Shown here: piece by piece, positions 1-7,871 of the stretch
Numbering within the stretch: position 1 is the first letter of the stretch
Layout of the letters: each line of letters opens with the position of its first letter
NCBI GenBank assembly: GCA_025963725.1
Contig: JAOQAE010000004.1
Coordinates: 431,616 to 495,615, forward strand
Direction: 5' to 3'
DNA: 64,000 bases
Origin: Bacteroidota bacterium
GTDB taxonomy: Bacteria; Bacteroidota; Bacteroidia; 2-12-FULL-35-15
Made by a program: the position numbers and the translations under genes
Notes under the pieces: model-generated
Database searches by the model: none
Told to the model about the DNA's origin: nothing
What the model saw: the letters and a program-made list of their open reading frames with translations, nothing else

Positions 1-169
1 TCCCGACGTGATCAGCCAGTGGAGCAGCGCCAATAATGCATCGGTGAACATTGTACGCTCCGAAAAAAGATATGAAAAGGAAAGGCAGCTGGAGATCTTT
101 GAATTGTTGCAGACCGGCTGCATGATCACCGATGATAAGCTGTTCAGGCTGCTGAACTCGATGGCTTAG
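1..169 (+). CDS. C-terminal end of an unrecognised protein (partial)
   Basis: An open frame enters from the left edge and stops with TAG at 167-169, giving the last 55 residues of a protein that begins outside the window. The visible part is hydrophilic and probably helical, with a charged stretch (SEKRYEKERQLEIF) followed by a short segment ending in LLNSMA. I do not recognise the family and cannot assign a function. Its stop codon overlaps that of the opposite-strand gene at 166-168 by two bases, so the two genes converge with no space for a terminator. Codon use looks like that of the neighbours, which is why I believe the frame is real. Confidence 0.5.
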   Translation, partial: PDVISQWSSANNASVNIVRSEKRYEKERQLEIFELLQTGCMITDDKLFRLLNSMA

Positions 170-732
170 TTCTCCTCGATGATGTCGAGGATCTTCTCCA
201 TTTTTTTATCATCGTATTTTCCGGAAGTGGTGTATTTAACTTTCCCGGTTTTATCAAGCACGAAGAAATAAGGAACATCGCGTTTCTGGAAATCGAGTTC
301 TTCCTTATAGGTTTTTCCCCCGTCATAAAAAAGCAGGTAAGGATACAGTTCTTTATCGGTCTTCGCTTTTATTTTTTCTTTCGATTGTTTTGCCGCCATC
401 TGGTTGGCGCCGGTGAACATCGGGATGAAATACAGGTTTATATCGTAGTCGTAGCTTACATCGAACACATCGGCCTTGGAAGCATCCACCTGCCCGATGA
501 ATTTATTGTAAACGGGATTGATCCAGGTCCTGAGGTCGTCTTCGGCCGCAGAGCTGAATGCCATGCAGATGAGCGTATACTTTCCTTTGGTATCAGCCGG
601 GATGTTCACGGCTTTTCCGTCATACGCCTCACAGCTGATATCGGGGAACATGTTGCCGACAACGCCGGCAGGCTTAAAAGCAATGAGTGCTGCAGAGGCA
701 AGAACGGCGAAGGAAAGAAAGATGGTTTTCAT
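166..732 (-). CDS. Secreted thioredoxin-fold protein lacking the CXXC motif
   Basis: A 188-aa protein with an N-terminal signal peptide (MKTIFLSFAVLASAALIAF), so probably periplasmic. The order VGNMFPDI, then GKYTLICMAFSS, then VPYFFVLDKTGKV near the end is the layout of AhpC/TlpA-type thioredoxin-fold proteins. Where a TlpA or ResA protein carries CXXC after the first core strand, this one reads SSAAEDDL. It therefore should not be a thiol oxidoreductase; a chaperone-like or binding role is possible but is inference. Bacteroidota encode many redoxin-like proteins, and some are non-catalytic. The ATG follows a short spacer after the 782-1051 gene and the two could be cotranscribed. The fold is moderately certain and the role is unknown. 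Confidence 0.7.
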   Translation of the reverse strand: MKTIFLSFAVLASAALIAFKPAGVVGNMFPDISCEAYDGKAVNIPADTKGKYTLICMAFSSAAEDDLRTWINPVYNKFIGQVDASKADVFDVSYDYDINLYFIPMFTGANQMAAKQSKEKIKAKTDKELYPYLLFYDGGKTYKEELDFQKRDVPYFFVLDKTGKVKYTTSGKYDDKKMEKILDIIEEN

Positions 733-781
733 GTTTTGAATGGTTTAAGGAACTGAGGATATACCATAAAGAATCGTGCCG

Positions 782-1051
782 TTATTTCAGGACGGGAGGC
801 AACTTTTCCCTGGTGAGCTCCAGTCCTGCGAGCTTCAGGACGAAAACCGCTTTTCCATTTTCAAAAACAGTTTTCATCTCATCGCGGAGCAGGTTCATCA
901 ATTCGTCGTACTCTCCGAACAGCTGTGTGCTCAGTCCGTTCACTTCAACGCGGATGCCCTTGTTTTGTTTTATGCGCTGGATAAAATCGATCACTTTTTG
1001 TTCGTAGGCATCTTCGAGTGCGTACATGCTTATTTCAACGGTTGCGGTCAT
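782..1051 (-). CDS. YkoF/MTH1187-like thiamine-binding family protein
   Basis: An 89-aa cytoplasmic protein without signal peptide or membrane segment. The pattern EISMYAL at the start, then VIDFIQRIK, VEVNGLSTQLFGEYDELM and a closing AVFVLKL is that of the small ferredoxin-like YkoF/DUF77 proteins, where the STQLFG stretch follows a beta strand. Members of that superfamily bind thiamine or hydroxymethylpyrimidine, but the ligand of the short Bacteroidota versions is not established as far as I know. It lies head to tail with the thioredoxin-fold gene, 49 bases upstream of that gene's start. Nothing in the neighbourhood points to thiamine metabolism. Confidence 0.6.
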   Translation of the reverse strand: MTATVEISMYALEDAYEQKVIDFIQRIKQNKGIRVEVNGLSTQLFGEYDELMNLLRDEMKTVFENGKAVFVLKLAGLELTREKLPPVLK

Positions 1052-1140
1052 ATTTGCGGATAGCGAATTTGTACGAATATTACGAATCTGTGTTTATGAA
1101 AGAAATGTTTATTGTGATCGGAGCCTATGGAAAATTTTGT

Positions 1141-1187
1141 GCGTTGTCAGTTCGAGTTGAGCGCTTTTCGCGCGAAGTATCGAGAAC
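1141..1187 (+). repeat. Interspersed repeat family A, copy 1
   Basis: The copy starts GCGTTGTCAGTTCGAGT and ends GTATCGAGAAC, with a GC-rich self-complementary centre (GCGCTTTTCGCGC). The same ends occur at 7718-7806, 13770-13828, 39495-39603, 53223-53260 and 57766-57803, always between genes and in both orientations. Confidence 0.75.
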
Positions 1188-1225
1188 GTGCGACGGCTTT
1201 GCAGGTACTACCTTCCGGTCTTCTG

Positions 1226-1828
<603 letters not shown>

Positions 1829-1853
1829 AAAGTGTTATGGTTATAATAAAGAT

Positions 1854-2006
1854 TTATTTTTCTGCTTCTATGATCTTAGCCGATTTTAACATCCGGCCAA
1901 TGCGGATCAGCTTCATCAGCATTTCAAAACGTTCGGTATAAGTGCGGTTAAGGATGATCTGCTCCCTTTCCTGCTCGTTTATAATAACTTTTTTTCCTGG
2001 TTTCAT
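1854..2006 (-). CDS. 50-aa conserved-looking small protein
   Basis: A short frame (ATG at 2006, TAA at 1854) encodes 50 residues starting MKPGKKVIINEQEREQIILN and ending AKIIEAEK. It is highly charged and predicted helical, with no signal peptide or membrane segment. Support for a real gene comes from a Bacteroidota-type -7 box on the same strand (TAAATTTG, 2031-2024) that would place the transcript start about ten bases before the ATG. The gap between topB and the cyclophilin gene would otherwise be 270 bases. The function is unknown; the IIxNRTYTERFEMLMKLIRIGRM stretch reads like a small helical hairpin. It may be cotranscribed with the cyclophilin gene downstream. Confidence 0.55.
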   Translation of the reverse strand: MKPGKKVIINEQEREQIILNRTYTERFEMLMKLIRIGRMLKSAKIIEAEK

Positions 2007-2023
2007 GAGCTTTTAATGCTCAC

Positions 2024-2031
2024 CAAATTTA
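2024..2031 (-). promoter_or_regulatory. -7 box of a Bacteroidota promoter for the 50-aa ORF
   Basis: The minus strand reads TAAATTTG here, matching TAnnTTTG, with a TTTG at 2057-2054 at slightly long spacing (22 bases). Confidence 0.45.
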
Positions 2032-2087
2032 AATAAAAATGTTGATAAAACTTCAAATCATTTTTTCGCTAAACTGCCTGCCATTGT

Positions 2088-2095
2088 TAATTTTG
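2088..2095 (+). promoter_or_regulatory. -7 box directly in front of topB
   Basis: TAATTTTG matches the TAnnTTTG consensus and ends only four bases before the topB ATG. If it is used, transcription would start at or next to the start codon and the mRNA would be leaderless. Confidence 0.45.
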
Positions 2096-2099
2096 AGCT

Positions 2100-4472
2100 A
2101 TGAAAGTATGCATTGCAGAAAAGCCGAGTGTTGCGAAGGAAATAGCCGAGATCCTCGGCGCTAAACAGCGGAAGGATGGCTACTGGGAAGGGAACGGCTA
2201 CCAGGTGACCTGGACCTTCGGGCATTTGTGCGAGCTGAAGGAGCCGCATGAATACGACAGCGCATACCGCGAATGGAACCTCAACATGCTCCCGATCCTG
2301 CCGGTAAAATTCGGGATCAAGCTGAAAAATGACAAAGGCATAGAGAAGCAGTTCAATACCATTTCCACACTTTTTGAAAATGCAGAAGAGATCATTAACT
2401 GCGGTGATGCCGGCCAGGAAGGGGAATTGATCCAGCGCTGGGTGCTGGCCAAATCAAATTGCAGGAAGCCGATGAAGCGCCTCTGGATCTCTTCGCTTAC
2501 CGAAGAAGCCATCCGTGAAGGATTTAAAAAGCTGAAGGATGCAAAAGATTACGACAGCCTTTATTTTGCAGGCTATTCGCGTGCCGCTGCCGACTGGCTG
2601 CTGGGAATGAATGCAACGCGCCTGTACACCATCAAGTACGGGAACGGGAACAGGCAGGTGCTTTCCGTGGGGCGCGTGCAAACGCCTACGCTTGCCATGA
2701 TCGTGAACCGCCAGATCGAGATCAATAATTTCCGCTCGGCAATTTTCTTTGAGCTCAAGACAAAATACCGCGATGTGGTTTTCAATGCGCAGCTCGACCG
2801 CTTCCAGGGAGATGAAAAGCAAAAGGCAGAAAACCTGCTTGCTTCGCTCGTGAATGAAGAGTTTACGGTCACCTCCGTAGAAACAAAAAAAGGAAAGGAA
2901 TCATCGCCGCGGCTGTTCGACCTTACCTCACTGCAGGTGGAATGCAATAAGAGATTCGGCTTCTCTGCCGATGATACGCTGAAAACAATTCAGAACCTCT
3001 ATGAGAGGAAATTAGTGACCTACCCGAGGGTGGATACCACATACCTCCCGGAAGACATCTATCCGAAGATCCCCGGGATCCTGCAGCAGATGGTGAATTA
3101 CAGCGCGCTGGTTTCGCCTTTGCTGAAAGAGCCGATCCGTAAATCGGGAAAAGTGTTTGACGATAAAAAAGTAACGGATCACCATGCCATCATTCCTACG
3201 GATGTGCGTGCGCAGGGACTTGCAGGTGCGGAAGCGAATGTGTACGATGTGATCGCAAAGCGCTTCATCGCCGCATTTTACAAGGATTGTGAAGTGTCGA
3301 ACACCGTAGTGCTTGGTAAAGTGAAAGAAGTGGAATTCAAGGCGAACGGAAAGCAGATCCTCGATCCGGGCTGGAGGGTAGTGTACAGCAAGGAAACCAT
3401 TGATGAGGATGAGAAGGAAGAGATCCAGCTGCTGCCCGAATTTGTAAAGGATGAAAAAGGCCCGCATGAAGCTTACCTGGCCGAAGGAAAAACAACACCG
3501 CCGAAAGCCTTTACCGAGGCTACGCTGCTGCGCGCCATGGAAACGGCAGGCAAGCAGGTGGAAGACGAGGAGCTGCGCGAGCTGATGAAAGACAACGGCA
3601 TCGGCCGGCCTTCAACACGCGCTGCGATCATTGAAACATTGTTCCGCAGAACGTACATCCGCCGTGAGCGTAAAAATATTGTCCCTACCATTACAGGCAT
3701 GGAGCTGATCCGCACCATCAACAATGAATTGCTGAAGTCGGCTGAAATGACCGGCAACTGGGAATTCAAGCTGAGGCAGATCGAAAAGGGGGAATACCAG
3801 GCAGATGCATTTTTGCAGGAGATGAAGCAGATGGTGAGCGACCTCGTGATCCAGGTAAAAGGAGAATCGGGGAAGCGCATTGCGGTGGAAAGCGCTGAGC
3901 CGGTGCCGAAAGCAAAGGGCGAACAAAAGGCGGGATGCCCGAAATGCAAGTCGGGAACCATGCTGAAAGGCAAAACTGCCTTCGGCTGCAGCAACTTCAA
4001 AAACGGCTGCGATTTTAAGATCCCCTTCGAGCTCATGGGCAAAAAGCTAAGCGATGTTCAGATCCTTGCGCTGGCGGATAAAGGAAAAACACCGATGGTG
4101 AAAGGCTTCGACATGGGCGGGACAAAGAAGGACGGAATTTTAAAGCTGACAGCCTCCTTCAACATCGAGTTTGAAGAAAAAGAAGCGGCAGCGCCAAAGC
4201 CGAAAAAAGAAGCCGGGCCGGTGGCTTGCCCGAAATGCAAAACAGGAACCATCCTGAAAGGCAATTCTGCATTCGGTTGCAGCAACTGGAAAAACGGCTG
4301 CAGCATCAGGTTTCCTTTTGAGCTGTTCGGAAAGCCATTTACGGAAGCTCACATCCTTGCCCTCTCCAAAAAGGGTGAAACAGCGGAGATCAAAGGCTTT
4401 GTGAAGGATGGTAAAAAAGTGAACGGGAAAATAAAGCTGAATGAGAATTTTGAGCTGGTGATCGGCGCTTAA
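2100..4472 (+). CDS. topB: DNA topoisomerase III (type IA) with two C-terminal zinc-ribbon modules
   Basis: A 790-aa type IA topoisomerase that cuts one DNA strand through a 5'-phosphotyrosine, passes the other and reseals, decatenating replication and recombination intermediates. The N-terminal TOPRIM domain starts CIAEKPSVAKEIAEIL with its acidic motif at CGDAGQEGEL. The catalytic Tyr is probably Y315 in TYPRVDTTYLPED. The C-terminus carries two similar modules, each a four-Cys ribbon (C613, C616, C630, C637, and a second set beginning C710, C713) followed by a PFEL..GK...ILAL.KG stretch. Such repeats are common in the Bacteroidota TopB branch. The gene stands alone between opposite-strand genes. 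The start is the first ATG after the promoter box. Confidence 0.95.
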   Translation: MKVCIAEKPSVAKEIAEILGAKQRKDGYWEGNGYQVTWTFGHLCELKEPHEYDSAYREWNLNMLPILPVKFGIKLKNDKGIEKQFNTISTLFENAEEIINCGDAGQEGELIQRWVLAKSNCRKPMKRLWISSLTEEAIREGFKKLKDAKDYDSLYFAGYSRAAADWLLGMNATRLYTIKYGNGNRQVLSVGRVQTPTLAMIVNRQIEINNFRSAIFFELKTKYRDVVFNAQLDRFQGDEKQKAENLLASLVNEEFTVTSVETKKGKESSPRLFDLTSLQVECNKRFGFSADDTLKTIQNLYERKLVTYPRVDTTYLPEDIYPKIPGILQQMVNYSALVSPLLKEPIRKSGKVFDDKKVTDHHAIIPTDVRAQGLAGAEANVYDVIAKRFIAAFYKDCEVSNTVVLGKVKEVEFKANGKQILDPGWRVVYSKETIDEDEKEEIQLLPEFVKDEKGPHEAYLAEGKTTPPKAFTEATLLRAMETAGKQVEDEELRELMKDNGIGRPSTRAAIIETLFRRTYIRRERKNIVPTITGMELIRTINNELLKSAEMTGNWEFKLRQIEKGEYQADAFLQEMKQMVSDLVIQVKGESGKRIAVESAEPVPKAKGEQKAGCPKCKSGTMLKGKTAFGCSNFKNGCDFKIPFELMGKKLSDVQILALADKGKTPMVKGFDMGGTKKDGILKLTASFNIEFEEKEAAAPKPKKEAGPVACPKCKTGTILKGNSAFGCSNWKNGCSIRFPFELFGKPFTEAHILALSKKGETAEIKGFVKDGKKVNGKIKLNENFELVIGA

Positions 4473-4508
4473 TACAAAAGCACAGGAAAAATGTGAGATC
4501 TCATCTGC

Positions 4509-5144
4509 TTATCGGATCGACCTGTTGAGGCCATCAGCGCCCCATTCGCCCAATCCTGTAAAGATATTGCCGAAAGAGTTGTTATTGAACGGACGGTATT
4601 CATAAGATCCGCGGTTTGGATCAAAGTTATAATCCATGTTGCCCTGTGAAACAGTTGCACGGAAACCGATGGAGGAATGTTCCGTCATTTTATAATCCAT
4701 TCCGAAGGAAGCCGCCTTGTACATATTCCGGCGATTGCTCATTCCGCTTGCATCCACCATCAGGGCGCCCGAAAGCGATACCTTCCTGTTCAGCTGGTAT
4801 TCGCCGCCTGCAAACACCAGGTTGCCGGAAAGATTGCGTTTTCCCGCCACTGTGTATGATTCATTCCTGCCGGAGCCAAAGCCCGGGCTGAGCGAATAAT
4901 GCATGAAGCCTGCGGTAAGGGAGAATTTTTTAGAAAGACTGTAATTGATCTTCGGCGCTATGAATGTTGCAACCGAAGCATTTTTTGAGTTGCTTTGAAA
5001 GCTAAGGCTGGTGCCGGCCATAACAGATCCGCTGATGCGGTCTTTCACAGTGGCTTTTCGTTTTGCCGGATAATAATCCTCCGCGGTTTGTGCGAAGGAA
5101 CCAAGGCAAAGCAGGAAAAATAAAACGGAAGCGCTTGTTTTCAT
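4509..5144 (-). CDS. Secreted beta-rich protein, probable outer-membrane barrel, unknown function
   Basis: A 211-aa protein with signal peptide MKTSASVLFFLLCLGSFAQ. After a short basic linker the chain alternates polar and hydrophobic residues in strands (SLTAGFMHYSLSPGF, YTVAGKRNLSGNLVFAGGEY, KVSLSGALMVDASG), the texture of a small outer-membrane beta-barrel. No named family is recognised. The frame is open six codons further upstream to a TTG, but that TTG lies inside the TAAATTTG promoter box, so the ATG at 5144 is the better start. It sits alone, convergent with topB, and no partner suggests a role. Confidence 0.65.
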   Translation of the reverse strand: MKTSASVLFFLLCLGSFAQTAEDYYPAKRKATVKDRISGSVMAGTSLSFQSNSKNASVATFIAPKINYSLSKKFSLTAGFMHYSLSPGFGSGRNESYTVAGKRNLSGNLVFAGGEYQLNRKVSLSGALMVDASGMSNRRNMYKAASFGMDYKMTEHSSIGFRATVSQGNMDYNFDPNRGSYEYRPFNNNSFGNIFTGLGEWGADGLNRSIR

Positions 5145-5159
5145 AATAAAATCGTTTTT

Positions 5160-5167
5160 CAAATTTA
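5160..5167 (-). promoter_or_regulatory. -7 box for the 4509-5144 gene
   Basis: The minus strand reads TAAATTTG, 15 bases before the preferred ATG at 5144. It argues against the longer frame whose TTG lies inside this box. Confidence 0.45.
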
Positions 5168-5271
5168 AGAAATAAAATCAGGTTTTAAAAATAATGTACC
5201 GGATAGATTTGTAAATTCGTGGCGCCTGCCCCGCGCGACGGCACCACATTAAAAAAAATTGAGATCGGCAT

Positions 5272-5520
5272 ATGAAATTATTTGTAAAGAACCTCGACAG
5301 GGACATCAATGAAATGCAGCTGGAAGGCTTATTCGCACAGTACGGCAAAGTGGTGTCCACCAAAATAGTATACGATACCATTACCTGGGAATCAAAAGGG
5401 TTCGCCTTTATGGAAATGGCGAAAAAGGAAGACGGCGAAAAGGCGATCGAAGCCCTGAACGGGAAAGAAATACGCGGTAAAGAGCTGATCGTGCAGGTGG
5501 CGGAAGAAAGAAGGAGATAA
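5272..5520 (+). CDS. Single-RRM RNA-binding protein
   Basis: An 82-aa protein that is essentially one RNA-recognition motif. RNP2 is LFVKNL at the N-terminus and RNP1 is the SKGFAFMEM stretch, with the usual aromatic residue for stacking on bases. The domain runs to the C-terminus and ends with a basic tail (EERRR). Stand-alone RRM proteins are known in Bacteroidota and cyanobacteria, where they act as small RNA-binding regulators; its targets cannot be read from the sequence. The stop codon overlaps the ATG of the next gene (TAATG), which suggests coupled translation with the serine hydrolase lipoprotein, although no functional link is obvious. Confidence 0.9.
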   Translation: MKLFVKNLDRDINEMQLEGLFAQYGKVVSTKIVYDTITWESKGFAFMEMAKKEDGEKAIEALNGKEIRGKELIVQVAEERRR

Positions 5521-6698
5521 TGAGGTTCTTTTTATTCTACTCCGTTTTTATTCTCTTAGTTGCCTGTGGAGCCTCGGAAACCGGTACCGGCGTTACTGAA
5601 GCGCCGCCGCAGAACCAGGACAGCATCAATGCCTTTCTCGTTAAGATCCATGCAAAGGAAAAAGCTTACCGCATCGATACCCTGTTTAAGAACAAGGTGA
5701 AGAATGCCGGCTTCAACGGCTGTGTGCTGGTGGCTCAGCATGGGCAGGTGATCTACAAAAAGGCATTCGGCTTTTCCAATTTCAAGAAGAAAGATTCCCT
5801 TCGTTTAAATTCGGCATTCCAGCTCGCTTCGGCATCCAAAACGCTTACTGCCGCCGCTATCCTGCTGCTGATGGACAGGGGACAGCTGAAGCTCAGCGAT
5901 TCTGTACAGAAATACCTTCCCGGCTTCCCGTATCCCGGGATCACCATCCAGATGCTGCTTACGCACCGCTCCGGCCTGGGCAACTACGTTTATTTCTGCG
6001 AGCCTTATTGCGACAAGCCCAATACCTACAAAGGCAGCTGCTTTAACAACCAGGCCATGTTCGAGATCATGAAGTCGTTCCGCCCCGGCGTATATGCAAA
6101 GCCGGGCAAAAAGTTCGAATACTGCAACACCAATTATGCGCTGCTGGCGCTGATCGTTGAAAACGTATCCGGCACTCGCTTTCCCGAGTTCATGGAAACC
6201 AATATTTTCAAGCCTCTTGGCATGAACGATACCTGGGTGCATGATCCGCAGGCCGATACGGCACATAAATTCAAGACCTTCGGTTACAATGGCCTGGGCC
6301 GCCCGGAAGAAGATACCTATGCGGATGATGTGTACGGTGATAAAGGCGTGTATTCAACGGTGGAGGACCTGTTCAAATGGGACAGGGCGCTGTATTCCGA
6401 GGTGCTTCTTAAAAAAAGCACGATCGAGGATGCCTTTAAGGGCTACAGCAACGAGCACAAGGGCAAGCGCAATTATGGCTATGGCTGGCGTATGATCGAC
6501 GATGGGAAAAGCCCGAAGATCATTTATCATAACGGCTGGTGGCATGGCTACAACAGCCTGTTCCTGCGCCGCCCGGCCGACGGAACCACCATTATCGTAC
6601 TCTCCAACAAGTTCAACCGTACTGCTTACCAGGTACAGGGCGTGCTGGAGATCCTCTCTGAAGGCAAAGGCGCAGCCGAAATGGAGGGTGAAGAATAA
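5520..6698 (+). CDS. Beta-lactamase-family serine hydrolase lipoprotein (class C/PBP-like)
   Basis: A 392-aa protein with a lipoprotein signal (LLVAC, acylated Cys at residue 16) followed by a serine beta-lactamase/DD-peptidase fold. All three active-site motifs are present: SxxK as S104-A-S-K107, YxN as Y201-C-N203, and an HNG triad in YHNGWWHGY replacing KTG. This set is typical of the large class C-like group (PF00144), which contains esterases and D-amino peptidases as well as lactamases; the true substrate is unknown. Two Cys-containing inserts (YFCEPYCDKPN and GSCFNN) could form disulfides. The start overlaps the stop of the RRM gene. Confidence 0.9.
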   Translation: MRFFLFYSVFILLVACGASETGTGVTEAPPQNQDSINAFLVKIHAKEKAYRIDTLFKNKVKNAGFNGCVLVAQHGQVIYKKAFGFSNFKKKDSLRLNSAFQLASASKTLTAAAILLLMDRGQLKLSDSVQKYLPGFPYPGITIQMLLTHRSGLGNYVYFCEPYCDKPNTYKGSCFNNQAMFEIMKSFRPGVYAKPGKKFEYCNTNYALLALIVENVSGTRFPEFMETNIFKPLGMNDTWVHDPQADTAHKFKTFGYNGLGRPEEDTYADDVYGDKGVYSTVEDLFKWDRALYSEVLLKKSTIEDAFKGYSNEHKGKRNYGYGWRMIDDGKSPKIIYHNGWWHGYNSLFLRRPADGTTIIVLSNKFNRTAYQVQGVLEILSEGKGAAEMEGEE

Positions 6699-6704
6699 GC
6701 TGAG

Positions 6705-6734
6705 TTGCTTATCCTGCGTACTTTTATACCTTTG
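6705..6734 (+). promoter_or_regulatory. Promoter of the coiled-coil lipoprotein gene
   Basis: TTG at 6705-6707 and TACCTTTG at 6727-6734 are separated by 19 bases, a good match to the Bacteroidota housekeeping promoter. It implies a leader of roughly 110 bases before the ATG at 6854. Confidence 0.6.
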
Positions 6735-6853
6735 CGCCGTCCAACTATCGAAAATTACTTACCAGGTATCGAAAAACCGATTGGCATGTAATTTTATTGC
6801 GAACATTTGCATTGTGAAAATTAACAATTACTAAATAACCAAAACAACCCCCT

Positions 6854-7708
6854 ATGAAAAAACTAATTTATTTGATCGCATTTATGCCATTTGCATTCAG
6901 CTGCGGAGATGGTAATAAACCAAGCGGTTTATCTGTAGAAGACAGTTTAACTGCCGTGAGCGGCGGTCAAAGAGTACGCATCGAACGCCAGGATTCGAGC
7001 ATCCAGGACTTTATCCAGGGATTCAACGAGATCCAGGCGAACCTTGATGAGATCAAAGCAAAGGAAAAGATCGTATCAACAAACAGCAAAGATGCTGAAA
7101 CCCGCAAATCGAAAGAGGACCAGATCGTTGCCGACATTCAGACCATCTATGATGTGATGAACAAGAACAAGCAGCGCCTCGAGACCATGAGGTCAAAGCT
7201 GAAAGCTTCGAACAAGAAGAACGAAGAGCTTGAAAAATTCATCAACCGCTTAACTGCAGAGATGGAGCAGAAGGATGCTGAGATCACCGACCTGAAAACA
7301 CAGCTCGAGCACCTGAACATCGAGATGACGAACCTGAACACTACCTACCAGGAAGAGATCCAGTCCGGACAGGTGAAAACAGAAAAGCTGCACACAGCAT
7401 ACTATGCATTCGGTACTGCAAAAGAGCTGATCAAGAACAATGTATTGACAAAAGAAGGCGGATTCATCGGTTTGGGTAAATCCCAGAAAGTGAAAGAAGA
7501 CTTCAACAAGGATTATTTCACCAAAGTGGACATCACTTCTATGAATGTGATCCCATTGGGCGCTAAAAAAGCGAAGCTTGTAACTACACACCCTGCAGGC
7601 TCTTACAAAATTGAAGGAGCTGACGGTAAAGCTGAGAAGCTGACCATCCTCAATGTTGAGGACTTCTGGAGCGCATCTAAATACCTTGTGGTTGTAATTG
7701 AGCAGTAG
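6854..7708 (+). CDS. Coiled-coil lipoprotein of unknown function
   Basis: A 284-aa protein with a lipoprotein signal ending FAFSC (Cys 17). Residues from about 45 to 180 form one long, strongly charged coiled coil with heptad-like spacing (DEIKAKEKI, KKNEELEKFINRLTAEMEQKDAEI). A compact C-terminal domain of about 100 residues follows, with FGTAKELIKNNVLTKEGGFIGLGKS and a final KYLVVVIEQ strand. This layout belongs to a widespread Bacteroidota family of envelope lipoproteins; I recall some members being named as adhesins but cannot confirm that here. It is monocistronic, with its own promoter and a terminator at 7828-7858. Confidence 0.75.
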   Translation: MKKLIYLIAFMPFAFSCGDGNKPSGLSVEDSLTAVSGGQRVRIERQDSSIQDFIQGFNEIQANLDEIKAKEKIVSTNSKDAETRKSKEDQIVADIQTIYDVMNKNKQRLETMRSKLKASNKKNEELEKFINRLTAEMEQKDAEITDLKTQLEHLNIEMTNLNTTYQEEIQSGQVKTEKLHTAYYAFGTAKELIKNNVLTKEGGFIGLGKSQKVKEDFNKDYFTKVDITSMNVIPLGAKKAKLVTTHPAGSYKIEGADGKAEKLTILNVEDFWSASKYLVVVIEQ

Positions 7709-7717
7709 TAGTTCCAG

Positions 7718-7806
7718 TTCTCGATACGTTTTTCTGAAAAAGAAAAACACTCGAACTGACAACGCAATGTCACTTCGAGTTTGACCGAAGGGAAAGTATC
7801 GAGAAG
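7718..7806. repeat. Repeat family A, copies 2a (minus) and 2b (plus), tail to tail
   Basis: 7718-7765 is a minus-strand copy whose complement starts GCGTTGTCAGTTCGAGTG, nearly identical to copy 1 at its ends. 7769-7806 is a plus copy (GTCACTTCGAG, then GTATCGAGAAG). Only three bases separate them, so the pair forms a large imperfect palindrome. Confidence 0.75.
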
Positions 7807-7827
7807 TTTTGTTAGCAATAACATTCT

Positions 7828-7858
7828 AAAAGCCGCCCCAAACAGGGGCGGCTTTTTA
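7828..7858 (+). terminator. Rho-independent terminator after the coiled-coil lipoprotein gene
   Basis: Stem GCCGCCCC paired with GGGGCGGC, a five-base loop, then TTTTT. Confidence 0.85.
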
Positions 7859-7871
7859 TTTATATTTACCC

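Noticed and set aside
7769-7806. Family A repeats as rho-independent terminators
   Set aside because: The arms are not followed by T runs, several copies lie beside true terminators (7828), and both orientations occur at either gene end.
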